A stretch of 20,788 nt of DNA from contig JAEDCX010000040.1 in NCBI GenBank assembly GCA_016293925.1, forward strand, positions 1-20,788. Reading direction: 5' to 3'. This DNA is from Lachnospiraceae bacterium (GTDB lineage Bacteria; Bacillota; Clostridia; Lachnospirales; Lachnospiraceae). Position 1 is the stretch's first letter, and each line of letters starts with the position of its first letter. Position numbers and translations under genes: made by a program. Below are positions 1 through 7,274 of the stretch, piece by piece. The notes below the pieces were generated by a model. That model saw only the letters and a list, made by a program, of their open reading frames with translations, had not been told where the DNA came from and did no database searches.

Positions 1-1
1 C

Positions 2-61
2 GAGATCGGCTTCAACCAGCCGGCAGGAATGCTCTATCCGTCAGAGAATCCATTCGCATAA
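2..61 (+). CDS. C-terminal end of an unidentified protein (partial)
   Basis: This frame is open from the left edge and ends in TAA at 59-61. The last residues read EIGFNQPAGMLYPSENPFA. The stop sits just before the xylB ribosome binding site, leaving 13 nt to the xylB start, so the gene is probably in one operon with xylB and may belong to the same sugar pathway. Codon choice (GGC, AAC, CAG, CCG) is like that of the neighbours. Frame 3 is also open here, so the frame choice rests on the well-placed stop and the codon usage. I do not recognise the protein from 19 residues. Confidence 0.5.
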   Translation, partial: EIGFNQPAGMLYPSENPFA

Positions 62-74
62 GGAGAAAGAATTC

Positions 75-1544
75 ATGTTATATGTAGGTATTGATTTGGG
101 AACGTCTGCGGTAAAGATGCTGTTAATGCAGACAAATGGTAAGATCGAGAAGATCGTATCAAGAGAGTATCCCCTTATCTTCCCTCACTCAGGCTGGTCT
201 GAGCAGAAGCCGGAGGATTGGTGGGATGCGGTACAGTCAGGTCTTGTGGAATTATTGGACGGCTGTGACAAGAGTCAGGTTGCAGGAATCAGCTTCGGTG
301 GTCAGATGCATGGTCTTGTTATCCTTGACGCAGAGGATAACGTCATCAGACCGGCCATTCTGTGGAATGACGGACGTACCACCAAAGAGACAGATTATCT
401 GAATGAGGTCATCGGCAAGGATAAATTATCCCGGTATACGGCAAACATCGCATTTGCCGGATTTACAGCGCCGAAGATTCTCTGGGTGAAGAATAATGAG
501 CCCGAGAACTTTGCGAAGATCGCAAAGATCATGCTGCCAAAGGATTACATCGCATACATGTTATCCGGTACATTCTGTACCGATGTATCCGATGCATCCG
601 GTATGCTTCTGTTCGATGTAGAGCATAAGTGCTGGTCCAAAGAGATGATGGAGATCTGTGATGTGAAGGAGAGCCAGCTGGCTCAGATCTTTGAGAGCTA
701 TGAGGTAGTCGGTAATCTGAAACCGGAACTGGCAACGAAATTCGGTCTGTCCGATCAGGTGAAGATCATTGCAGGTGCGGGCGATAACGCGGCAGCAGCT
801 GTAGGAACCGGAACGGTTGGTGACGGAAGATGTAACATTTCCCTGGGAACCAGCGGAACCATCTTCATCAGTTCCGAGAAATTCGGCGTAGATAAGTTCA
901 ATGCGCTTCATTCCTTTGCACATGCCGACGGACATTATCATCTGATGGGATGTATGCTGAGTGCAGCGTCCTGCAATAAATGGTGGATGGAAGAGATCAT
1001 CAATACCAAGGATTTTGCAGGCGAGCAGAAGGGTATCGAGAAGCTGGGAGAGAATGAAGTATTCTTCCTGCCATATCTGATGGGTGAGCGTTCGCCGATC
1101 AACGATCCGCTTGCCAGAAGCTGTTTCCTCGGTATGTCCATGAACACCACACGTACAGATATGACCCAGGCGATTCTGGAGGGTGTTGCCTTTGCAATCA
1201 GAGATTCTCTGGAGGTTGCAAGATCCCTTGGAATCAAGATTGAACGGTCCAAGATCTGCGGCGGCGGTGCGAAGAGCCCTCTGTGGAAGAAGATGATCGC
1301 TAATATTCTGAATATCAAGATTGATGTTATCGAGAGTGAGGAAGGACCGGGATACGGCGGAGCGATTCTGGCAGCAGTCGGATGCGGCGAATACGCAAGT
1401 GTGGAAGAAGCAGCCGAGAAGCTTGTGAAGGTGGTAGATACCGTTGAACCGGAAGCAGAACTCGTAGAGAAATATGAGAAACAGTACCGGAAGTTCAAGA
1501 AAATCTATCCCGCTCTGAAAGAAGTATTTCACTATAATGACTAA
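75..1544 (+). CDS. xylB: Xylulokinase (FGGY carbohydrate kinase)
   Basis: A cytoplasmic kinase that phosphorylates D-xylulose with ATP to xylulose 5-phosphate, feeding the pentose phosphate pathway. At 489 aa it has the usual XylB length. The N-terminal FGGY phosphate loop is GIDLGTSAVK (residues 5-14, with Asp7). A substrate-side motif GGQMHG lies at 75-80, WNDGRT at 97-102, the catalytic-base region AGAGDN at 233-238 (Asp237), and the second-domain ATP motif SLGTSGT at 256-262. The start has AAGGAG about 9 nt upstream. The preceding partial gene stops 13 nt before it, so the two are likely co-transcribed, and a hairpin terminator follows the stop. Other FGGY kinases acting on related sugars (for example ribulose) cannot be fully excluded, but the MHG motif and overall pattern favour xylulose. 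Confidence 0.93.
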   Translation: MLYVGIDLGTSAVKMLLMQTNGKIEKIVSREYPLIFPHSGWSEQKPEDWWDAVQSGLVELLDGCDKSQVAGISFGGQMHGLVILDAEDNVIRPAILWNDGRTTKETDYLNEVIGKDKLSRYTANIAFAGFTAPKILWVKNNEPENFAKIAKIMLPKDYIAYMLSGTFCTDVSDASGMLLFDVEHKCWSKEMMEICDVKESQLAQIFESYEVVGNLKPELATKFGLSDQVKIIAGAGDNAAAAVGTGTVGDGRCNISLGTSGTIFISSEKFGVDKFNALHSFAHADGHYHLMGCMLSAASCNKWWMEEIINTKDFAGEQKGIEKLGENEVFFLPYLMGERSPINDPLARSCFLGMSMNTTRTDMTQAILEGVAFAIRDSLEVARSLGIKIERSKICGGGAKSPLWKKMIANILNIKIDVIESEEGPGYGGAILAAVGCGEYASVEEAAEKLVKVVDTVEPEAELVEKYEKQYRKFKKIYPALKEVFHYND

Positions 1545-1553
1545 TCAGTAATC

Positions 1554-1606
1554 AAACAGGTTGCCGGAAACGAAACTGTAAGAATCGTGGAAGGCAACCT
1601 GTTTTT
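1554..1606 (+). terminator. Rho-independent terminator of xylB
   Basis: AAACAGGTTGCC (1554-1565) pairs perfectly with GGCAACCTGTTT (1593-1604) across a 27-nt loop, and T's follow (1602-1606). It lies 10 nt after the xylB stop. The convergent carboxypeptidase gene ends at 1643 and could also read into this hairpin, but the T tract on the minus strand is short, so the xylB direction is favoured. Confidence 0.8.
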
Positions 1607-1642
1607 GTTTCGGGAAGAGATGTGCAGGTACAGAACTTTTTT

Positions 1643-3211
1643 TTAATTGCCTCTCCTGCCATGATACCTCTTGTAACGCTTGCCGGATCGACGATTGCGT
1701 CGAATCTTCTGTCTGCGGCGGGAAAATCCAAATTGGTAATTGTGTACAAGTTTCCGTACGATGAACAGGACGATCAGGGCTCCTGTAATACCCAGTATCC
1801 AATAGAGCACATGCTTTACATTAATGAAAATGGTTCTGGATGTTCTGTCCGCAGATTGGGCGTTTCCGCCGGATCCGTCAGGAAGACCGGAAGCATTCCC
1901 TGTATTGCTGCCGTCATCACCATCGGTTCCATCCGGAGCGTCGGTAAGGAATTCATCTCCGGGCATTCCGTCCTGTGTATCTAAGATCACGGCATCAGCC
2001 GAACCTGCGGTTTCCACGGACCGGATGAGAATGTTGCAGGTTCCAACGGTGACACCGGCATACCGATAGATGATCGTAGCCAGTTTGCCTGCATCGGTTT
2101 CTTCGTATAATATGGATTTCTCAGTATCCGAGAACGCAGCGGTAACAGGAAGAATAACGGATGCATCCGGATCCGGTGTCAGGATAGACTGACTGTTGCC
2201 GAAGACATCATATTCCGATTGGAAAAAATCATAGGTCTGGATGTTGATTTCCGGGTCATTCTCGGAAATATTGTATTTCCTGTAATTGCCAAAGCCGTAA
2301 TTCAGAAGTGCAATGGTATCGGTAAACTGACTGGGTGACTCCTCCTTCAGAACGACGCAGATCAGTTTCATGCCGTCCTTCTGGGCACAGGTCACCAACG
2401 TCTGTCTGGCTCTGTCGGTATATCCGGTTTTGCTACCCACGAGGTACGGATATGCGTATGCACAGTTCGGCAGGAGCTTGTTATGGGAGAAGACTGTATT
2501 CTCCTCGGAGATCTGATAGGAATAGGTGGAGGACATCTTGCACAGAATCTCATGACCGAAGAAGGCTCTGGCGATGACGGCCAGATCATATGCGCAGGTA
2601 TAATGATCCTCATGGAAAAGACCATTGGCATTCATGAAGTGGGAATTCACACATCCCAGATCGGCGGCGGTCTGATTCATCAGGGTAGCAAAATCCTCCA
2701 TGGTTCCGCTGATGTGCTCGCCGATGGCATTGGCGGTTTCATTGGCGGAGCCCACCAATAATCCGTAGAGGGACTGCTCCATGGTGTAGATCTCTCCCGG
2801 TTTGGCAGCCATGTGGGAAGAGTCCCAGGTAATGGCATTGATGGCATCTGCGGAGAAGTACACTTTCTCATCCATGGAGCAGTTCTCATACGCAATGAGA
2901 CCGGTCAGAAGTTTAGTGGTACTGGCCGGATATTCGGCAGCATAGATGTTCTTGGCATACAGAATCGTACCGGTGTCTGCGTCCATCAGAATCGCGGAAT
3001 CCGCACTGACGACAGGACCGGTGGGCCAGCCCGCAATGCTGTTGGATTCTACCGGAATCTGTCTGCGTGCTTCTTCCTCTGCGGCGTAGTCGATCTCTAC
3101 GGCATGGGAAGTGATGGTACATTCACCGGAACACAGGATTCCTACGGAGAGCAGACACGTAATGAATGATATTCCTGTTCTTCGTAAAAAAGCGGTGAGT
3201 TGTTTTCTCAT
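1643..3211 (-). CDS. D-alanyl-D-alanine carboxypeptidase (Peptidase S11) with C-terminal membrane anchor
   Basis: A penicillin-binding-type carboxypeptidase that removes the terminal D-Ala of peptidoglycan stem peptides outside the membrane. The 522-aa product has an N-terminal signal-like segment (about 12-29). All three S11 active-site motifs are present: STTK at 97-100 (Ser97 nucleophile, Lys100), SAN at 155-157 and KTG at 261-263. A C-terminal beta domain follows, then a Gly/Asp/Ser/Asn-rich linker (about 410-457), a transmembrane segment (about 467-486) and a cytoplasmic tail dense in Arg/Lys (486-522). Most DacA/DacF proteins end in an amphipathic helix; a true transmembrane anchor with a long basic tail is a variant. 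The ribosome site GAGG lies 8 nt before the ATG. The gene is divergent from trmB and convergent with xylB. Confidence 0.92.
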   Translation of the reverse strand: MRKQLTAFLRRTGISFITCLLSVGILCSGECTITSHAVEIDYAAEEEARRQIPVESNSIAGWPTGPVVSADSAILMDADTGTILYAKNIYAAEYPASTTKLLTGLIAYENCSMDEKVYFSADAINAITWDSSHMAAKPGEIYTMEQSLYGLLVGSANETANAIGEHISGTMEDFATLMNQTAADLGCVNSHFMNANGLFHEDHYTCAYDLAVIARAFFGHEILCKMSSTYSYQISEENTVFSHNKLLPNCAYAYPYLVGSKTGYTDRARQTLVTCAQKDGMKLICVVLKEESPSQFTDTIALLNYGFGNYRKYNISENDPEINIQTYDFFQSEYDVFGNSQSILTPDPDASVILPVTAAFSDTEKSILYEETDAGKLATIIYRYAGVTVGTCNILIRSVETAGSADAVILDTQDGMPGDEFLTDAPDGTDGDDGSNTGNASGLPDGSGGNAQSADRTSRTIFINVKHVLYWILGITGALIVLFIVRKLVHNYQFGFSRRRQKIRRNRRSGKRYKRYHGRRGN

Positions 3212-3249
3212 ATTGAAACCTCATATGTAAGTATGATCTATTTAAGAAT

Positions 3250-3277
3250 ATGATACACCATTTTCAATAAGAAGCAA
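3250..3277 (-). promoter_or_regulatory. Candidate promoter of the carboxypeptidase gene
   Basis: Read on the minus strand, TTGCTT (3272-3277) and TATCAT (3250-3255) are separated by 16 nt, about 40 nt upstream of the ATG at 3211. The -10 is a good match and the -35 a weak one. It lies in the AT-rich divergent gap shared with trmB. Confidence 0.3.
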
Positions 3278-3310
3278 AAGAATACTTTTCTTTTTCCAGA
3301 AAATGATGTA

Positions 3311-3319
3311 TGATATAAA
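3311..3319 (+). promoter_or_regulatory. Candidate extended -10 element for trmB
   Basis: TGATATAAA has the form TGn-TATAAA of an extended -10 box. It ends about 25 nt before the trmB ATG at 3345. No convincing -35 is seen, and the predicted transcript start would fall very near the only purine-rich ribosome site (GAAAGGA, 3324-3330), so the call is weak. Confidence 0.25.
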
Positions 3320-3344
3320 ATTTGAAAGGATAGCAGTATATTTT

Positions 3345-4022
3345 ATGAGACTACGAAACATACCCGGTGCGGATGAAGTCATTGAGAAGAGTGAATATGT
3401 GATACAGGATCCTGCGTCCCATAAAGGCAGGTGGAAAGCGTTGTTCGGGAATGACAACCCCATCCGTATGGAGATCGGTATGGGGAAAGGAAAATTCCTG
3501 ACAACCCTTGCCGAGCAGAATCCGGATGTGAATTATATCGGTGTGGAGATGTATACAAGCGTTCTGCTCCGGGCGGTCCAGAAACTGGAACAGCAGGATC
3601 GGAAACAGGAGAACATTGTGTTCCTGCGGATGGATGCCAGAGATCTGGAGGAAGCGTTTGCGGAAGGTGAGATCGACCGAATTTATCTGAATTTCTCGGA
3701 TCCCTGGCCGAAAGACCGACATGCCAAGCGGCGGCTTCCTTCGGAACAGTTCCTTGGAAGATACCGAAGATACCTGAAACAGGACGGACGGATTGAATTC
3801 AAGACGGACAATCGTGCGCTTTTTGATTTCGCCGTGGAAGAGGCCGGGAAAACGGGATGGATCTTTGAGGTACTGACGTATGATCTGCATCATGATGAGA
3901 AGCTGATGCAGGGAAATGTGATGACGGAGTATGAAGAAAAGTTCTCATCCATCGGCAATCCGATTCACAAATACATCATTTACAGAGAGGAAGTACCGCA
4001 GGAGATTACCGTGAAGTCATAG
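3345..4022 (+). CDS. trmB: tRNA (guanine-N7-)-methyltransferase
   Basis: Methylates N7 of guanine 46 in the tRNA variable loop using S-adenosylmethionine; a cytoplasmic housekeeping enzyme. The 225-aa product starts MRLRNIPGAD, the usual beginning of Firmicute TrmB, which is why I prefer this ATG over an in-frame ATG at 3303. The SAM-binding segment EIGMGKGKF is at 43-51. The family signature NFSDPWPKDRH is at 116-126, followed by KRRL, and a TDN motif lies later. The best upstream purine tract (GAAAGGA) is about 14 nt from the ATG, which is rather far. Thioredoxin begins 85 nt downstream with no clear terminator between, so read-through into the antiporter operon is possible. Confidence 0.93.
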   Translation: MRLRNIPGADEVIEKSEYVIQDPASHKGRWKALFGNDNPIRMEIGMGKGKFLTTLAEQNPDVNYIGVEMYTSVLLRAVQKLEQQDRKQENIVFLRMDARDLEEAFAEGEIDRIYLNFSDPWPKDRHAKRRLPSEQFLGRYRRYLKQDGRIEFKTDNRALFDFAVEEAGKTGWIFEVLTYDLHHDEKLMQGNVMTEYEEKFSSIGNPIHKYIIYREEVPQEITVKS

Positions 4023-4054
4023 ACTCTGTCTGATGTGGGAATACTGATTAATAG

Positions 4055-4083
4055 CCCGCGTGTGGGAAGAACCCACCGGCGGG
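4055..4083 (+). promoter_or_regulatory. Leader hairpin ahead of the thioredoxin/Mrp operon
   Basis: CCCGC (4055-4059) pairs with GCGGG (4079-4083), and inside it GTGGG (4062-4066) pairs with CCCAC (4072-4076) around an AAGAA loop, with a 2x2 internal mismatch. It is GC-rich and lies between the trmB stop and the thioredoxin ribosome site. No T run follows, so it is not a standard terminator; it could stabilise or pause the transcript. The structure is seen; any function is inferred. Confidence 0.45.
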
Positions 4084-4107
4084 ATAAGAGAAAGGAAGGA
4101 GAATACA

Positions 4108-4422
4108 ATGGAAGTAATCGTAAATGCAGCAAATTTTGATGAGGTAGTTCTGAAGAGTGAGAAACCGGTCATGGTGGATTTCTACGCCACCTGGTGCGGT
4201 CCGTGCAAGATGATGGCGCCGGTGGTAGAGCGTATTGCAGAGGCGTATGAAGGCAAGGCGGTCATCGCGAAGCTGGATATTGATGAAGCGATTGAGATTG
4301 CGCAGAGATATCGTATCATGAGCGTGCCGAGTTTTGTTTTTTTCCGTAACGGAGAGGTTGTGGATACTGTGATCGGAGCAGTTAATGAGAAAGAACTAAC
4401 CAGCAGACTTGAGGAGAGATAG
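4108..4422 (+). CDS. trxA: Thioredoxin
   Basis: A small cytoplasmic dithiol oxidoreductase that reduces protein disulfides. At 104 aa it has the standard thioredoxin length. The active site WCGPC is at 29-33 (Cys30, Cys33) and the cis-proline segment MSVPSF at 71-76 (Pro74). I chose the ATG at 4108 because GGAAGGAG lies about 7 nt upstream; an upstream in-frame ATG at 4060 would run through the GC-rich leader hairpin. mnhE begins 5 nt after its stop, so this thioredoxin is the first gene of, or at least co-transcribed with, the antiporter operon. Mrp operons are not usually led by a thioredoxin, so the link may mean redox maintenance of the complex or simple chance. Confidence 0.95.
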   Translation: MEVIVNAANFDEVVLKSEKPVMVDFYATWCGPCKMMAPVVERIAEAYEGKAVIAKLDIDEAIEIAQRYRIMSVPSFVFFRNGEVVDTVIGAVNEKELTSRLEER

Positions 4423-4427
4423 AGGCA

Positions 4428-4934
4428 ATGTTCGTATTATTTTTTCTGCTATGGGTGATCTTTAACGGACAGTGGACACTGGAGATTGCAATCTTCGGCG
4501 TCGTGATCGCGGCAGTGATGTATGCTTTTGTGTGTAAATTCATGGATTACAGCGTGAAAAAGGATCTTTTCATTCTTCGAAAAGGTCTGTACATAGTACA
4601 GTATATCGGGGTGCTGATCAAGGAAGTGATCAAGGCAAACGGTATGACAATCCGTTTCCTGTTTGCGGGGAAGAAACGGAAACCCCAGCCGGTGCTGATT
4701 CATTTCGATACAACGCTGAAAACCAGAACGGCCAGAGTATTGCTGGCCAATTCCATCACGCTGACTCCGGGAACCATTACCGTCTCTCTGGAGGAGAATC
4801 ATTACACGGTGCATTGTCTGGACAAGAGTATGGCAGAAGGAATTGATTCCTCTGTTTTCGTTCGTCTGCTTACGAAAATGGAGGCTCCGCTTCCGGAAAA
4901 GAGAAAGAAGAAGGAGGGTGCGGGCAATGAATAG
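4428..4934 (+). CDS. mnhE: Mrp/Mnh antiporter subunit E
   Basis: A membrane subunit of multi-subunit monovalent cation/H+ antiporters (MrpE; MbhA in hydrogenase complexes). The 168-aa product has two N-terminal hydrophobic segments (about 1-38) and then a soluble domain carrying the family signature LANSITLTPGTITV (about 106-119) followed by a conserved VHCLD segment. The C-terminus is Lys-rich. It starts 5 nt after thioredoxin with GAGG upstream, and its last 8 nt overlap the start of mnhF, which implies translational coupling. MrpE is needed for full antiport in known complexes but does not itself carry the ion path. Confidence 0.9.
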   Translation: MFVLFFLLWVIFNGQWTLEIAIFGVVIAAVMYAFVCKFMDYSVKKDLFILRKGLYIVQYIGVLIKEVIKANGMTIRFLFAGKKRKPQPVLIHFDTTLKTRTARVLLANSITLTPGTITVSLEENHYTVHCLDKSMAEGIDSSVFVRLLTKMEAPLPEKRKKKEGAGNE

Positions 4935-5259
4935 TGGGATTCCTGCAATTGAATCTGCTACAGATACACTGCTGACGGTGACGATGATTGTACTCGGCAT
5001 TTTCCTGTTTGCCTGTCTGCTCAGATCTGTTATCGGTCCCAGAATCGCGGACCGCATTGTGGCAGTTAATATGATGGGTACCATGATTATGGTAATCATC
5101 GGTATTCTGGCGATTTATCTGGGAGAAGGATATCTGGTGGACATCTGTATCATTTATGCGATGCTCTCATTCCTGGCAGTGGTGGTAATCTGTAAGGTAT
5201 ACATGGGAGTATATCGGGAGAAACAGATCAAGAAGGAGGAGGAAGAGAAGAATGAATGA
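4927..5259 (+). CDS. mnhF: Mrp/Mnh antiporter subunit F
   Basis: A small three-helix membrane subunit (MrpF; MbhB). The 110-aa product contains the family pattern GPRIADRIVAVN, then hydrophobic helices with VDICIIYAMLSFLAVV near the end, and a charged Lys/Glu C-terminal tail. The chosen ATG at 4927 follows GGAGGGTG and overlaps the mnhE stop by 8 nt. An earlier in-frame ATG lies well inside mnhE and would add a non-homologous basic stretch, so it is rejected. The gene overlaps mnhG by 8 nt (ATGAATGA). Confidence 0.9.
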   Translation: MNSGIPAIESATDTLLTVTMIVLGIFLFACLLRSVIGPRIADRIVAVNMMGTMIMVIIGILAIYLGEGYLVDICIIYAMLSFLAVVVICKVYMGVYREKQIKKEEEEKNE

Positions 5260-5581
5260 GACCATGTATTGGATCCGGTTCTATGCGGCGGCAGCGTTCC
5301 TGATTTCGGGAGTTGTAATCTTTACCATCGAGCTTCTGGGCGTTTACAAATTCAAGTACATATTAAATCGAATGCACTGCGCAGCCCTTGGGGATACACT
5401 GGGAATCGGTCTGTGTCTGATCGGTCTGATTATCCTGAGCGGCTTTAATTTTACCAGTCTGAAATTCTTTCTGGTGCTTCTGTTCCTGTGGTTTTCTTCT
5501 CCTGTTGCGTCCCATCTGGTATCCAGACTGGAGACGAATACCAATCGGAAACTGAGTGATTATTGTGAGGTGAAAGACTGA
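5252..5581 (+). CDS. mnhG: Mrp/Mnh antiporter subunit G
   Basis: A three-helix membrane subunit (MrpG; MbhC). The 109-aa product has the family motif RMHCAALGDTLGIGLCLIGL (starting near residue 40) and a late FSSPVASHLVSR segment, both typical of MnhG. Its start overlaps the mnhF stop, with GGAGGAAG upstream. The MbhD-like gene begins 1 nt after its stop. In Mrp/Mbh structures subunits E, F and G form a small bundle at one end of the membrane arm; the E-F-G order here is the same as MbhA-B-C. Confidence 0.9.
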   Translation: MNETMYWIRFYAAAAFLISGVVIFTIELLGVYKFKYILNRMHCAALGDTLGIGLCLIGLIILSGFNFTSLKFFLVLLFLWFSSPVASHLVSRLETNTNRKLSDYCEVKD

Positions 5582-5582
5582 T

Positions 5583-5894
5583 ATGGAGATCTTTATGTGT
5601 ATTCTCTTGGGATTTCTGGTGGTATGTGCCATTTCTGTCAGTTTTTCCAAAAATCTGTTGAATTCTATCTTAATCTATATGTCCTTCAGTCTGATCATGT
5701 CCGTGATCTGGATTCTGTTGGAGTCGCCGGATCTTGCCATCACTGAGGCAGCGGTAGGCGCAGGCGTCACAAGTGTTCTTTTCTTCGTGACCCTGAAGAA
5801 GATCCAGCAGATCATCCATACGCCGGCGCAGGAAGGAGATCACAGGGAAGACGAGGGAAAGGAGGAAGTTCACAATGAGCAAAACAATGCATGA
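5583..5894 (+). CDS. MbhD-like / DUF4040 subunit (equivalent to part of the MrpA C-terminus)
   Basis: A three-helix membrane protein of 103 aa. The motif ESPDLAITEAAVGAGVTSVL (about 48-67) is the signature shared by MbhD and the C-terminal part of MrpA. In classical Mrp operons this piece is fused to the large MrpA subunit; here it is a separate gene as in Mbh operons. A hydrophilic C-terminal tail follows. The gene begins 1 nt after mnhG and overlaps the following fusion gene by 20 nt. The position between mnhG and the MbhE-like domain matches the Mbh order. Confidence 0.85.
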   Translation: MEIFMCILLGFLVVCAISVSFSKNLLNSILIYMSFSLIMSVIWILLESPDLAITEAAVGAGVTSVLFFVTLKKIQQIIHTPAQEGDHREDEGKEEVHNEQNNA

Positions 5895-6897
5895 TGCAGG
5901 TTGTGCGGATACTCCGGACGATGAAATGAAGCAGGAAGTAACCGAATCCTCCCGATTCAAAACCTGGCTTGCCGGAACGAAGGATCCGTATATCGGTCAC
6001 GTCGAGATAAAGCGACCGGAAGAAGAGCCTGTGAAGGAAGAGATTCCCATTGATGAGCGTCTCAAAGAGAAAGTCCAGATCCGTGAGGATGTTTACGCGT
6101 ATTCCGGAGAAGGCTTTCTGTCCAAATACAGGATCCTGTATCGCATTGCGGCGGTTGTATTCTGTTTATTGCTGGTAGCCACCCTCCTGCTGACGGTTTC
6201 TTATATGCCCAAGACCGGCAGTGCGACCAATCCCGTCAACAATGAGGTGCCGGAGAAGTATATTGAAGAGGGACTTCAGGATACCGGTGCCACCAATATC
6301 GTAGCCGGAATGATTCTGGACTATCGTGCATTTGATACGCTGGGGGAGAGTCATGTTCTTTTCGTGGCAACCATTACCGTCATTATTCTGATGCGGATCG
6401 ACAAAAAGAAAAAGATGGCGGGTGATACCGATCCGGAGACCAAGGAGCAGGCGGAGATCAATGATCGGATCTATGAACCGAAAAACGATGCGATTCTGCA
6501 GTTCGCTGCCAGATTTCTCGTTCCTCTGATTATGATTTTCGGAATCTATGTTGTGCTGAACGGACATCTGTCACCGGGTGGCGGGTTCTCGGGCGGTGCG
6601 ATCATCGGTGCGGGTCTGATCCTGTATCTGAATGCATTCGGATTCGAGAAGACAGAGCGGTTCTTTACGGAGAAAACCTTCAAGAGAATCAGCTTCGTGT
6701 CGCTGGCATTCTACGCCCTGGCAAAATGCTATTCCTTCTTCATGGGTGCCAATCATCTGGACAACCATATTCCGAAGGGAATTCCGGGGCACATCTTAAG
6801 CGGCGGACTGATTCTGCCCCTCAATATTGCAGTGGGATGCGTTGTGGCGTGCACCATGTATGCATTCTATGCATTGTTCCGGAAAGGAGGATTCTAG
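5875..6897 (+). CDS. mnhB: MbhE-like domain fused to MnhB subunit, with hydrophilic N-terminal extension
   Basis: A 340-aa membrane protein in three parts. Residues 1-84 are hydrophilic and acidic, rich in Glu, Asp and Lys. Residues about 86-175 form an MbhE-like unit: two helices and the MrpA/MbhE signature DYRAFDTLGESHV (149-161). Residues about 203-340 are a full MnhB domain with the motif LNGHLSPGGGFSGG (228-241) and further helices. In Mbh operons MbhE and MbhF (MnhB) are separate genes, so this is a fusion of neighbouring subunits. The start has AAAGGAGGAAG upstream and overlaps the MbhD-like gene by 20 nt. The N-terminal extension has no recognised domain. Confidence 0.85.
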   Translation: MSKTMHDAGCADTPDDEMKQEVTESSRFKTWLAGTKDPYIGHVEIKRPEEEPVKEEIPIDERLKEKVQIREDVYAYSGEGFLSKYRILYRIAAVVFCLLLVATLLLTVSYMPKTGSATNPVNNEVPEKYIEEGLQDTGATNIVAGMILDYRAFDTLGESHVLFVATITVIILMRIDKKKKMAGDTDPETKEQAEINDRIYEPKNDAILQFAARFLVPLIMIFGIYVVLNGHLSPGGGFSGGAIIGAGLILYLNAFGFEKTERFFTEKTFKRISFVSLAFYALAKCYSFFMGANHLDNHIPKGIPGHILSGGLILPLNIAVGCVVACTMYAFYALFRKGGF

Positions 6898-6898
6898 G

Positions 6899-7273
6899 AT
6901 GGGAGCCAATCTGATCAATAATTACGCAGAAGCCGTTTCCATGCTGCTTTTCGGAATCGGTTTCACGAACCTGCTGCTGCAGAAAAATCTGATTAAGAAG
7001 ATTATCGGTCTGAACATTATGGATTCGGCCGTTTATCTTTTCCTGGCTCTGAAGGGCTATATCGACGGACGGGTGGCACCGATCGTGGTGGACGGCGTAC
7101 AGGAGGTGGAGGCGTACATTAATCCGATTCCCAGCGGACTGGTGCTGACCGGTATCGTTGTGTCGGTATCCTCCACGGCGCTGATGCTGTCTCTGACCAT
7201 TCGTCTCTACAAGCGTTATCACACCCTGGATCTGGATGAGATCTCTTTCAAATTGAAGAAGGAGGGACTCTAA
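6899..7273 (+). CDS. mnhC: Mrp/Mnh antiporter subunit C (NuoK-like)
   Basis: A 124-aa membrane subunit related to NuoK of complex I and MbhG. Three hydrophobic helices are visible: about 9-26, 33-51 and 83-104, the last with SGLVLTGIVVSVSSTALMLS, typical of the family. The segment between helices 2 and 3 (DGRVAPIVVDGVQEVEAYIN) is longer and more acidic than I would expect. The ATG at 6899 lies 1 nt after the preceding stop with AAAGGAGG upstream; earlier in-frame ATGs lie inside the MnhB gene in the wrong context. The D-like subunit begins 1 nt after its stop. Confidence 0.88.
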   Translation: MGANLINNYAEAVSMLLFGIGFTNLLLQKNLIKKIIGLNIMDSAVYLFLALKGYIDGRVAPIVVDGVQEVEAYINPIPSGLVLTGIVVSVSSTALMLSLTIRLYKRYHTLDLDEISFKLKKEGL

Positions 7274-7274
7274 G

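Noticed and set aside
2..61. Xylose isomerase (xylA) as the gene before xylulokinase
   Set aside because: The position invites it, but the 19 visible residues do not match a XylA C-terminus that I can recall, so the gene is left unnamed.
561..1532. A 323-codon open frame on the minus strand inside xylB
   Set aside because: Antisense to a well-supported kinase gene, with Cys/His-rich composition and no family features.
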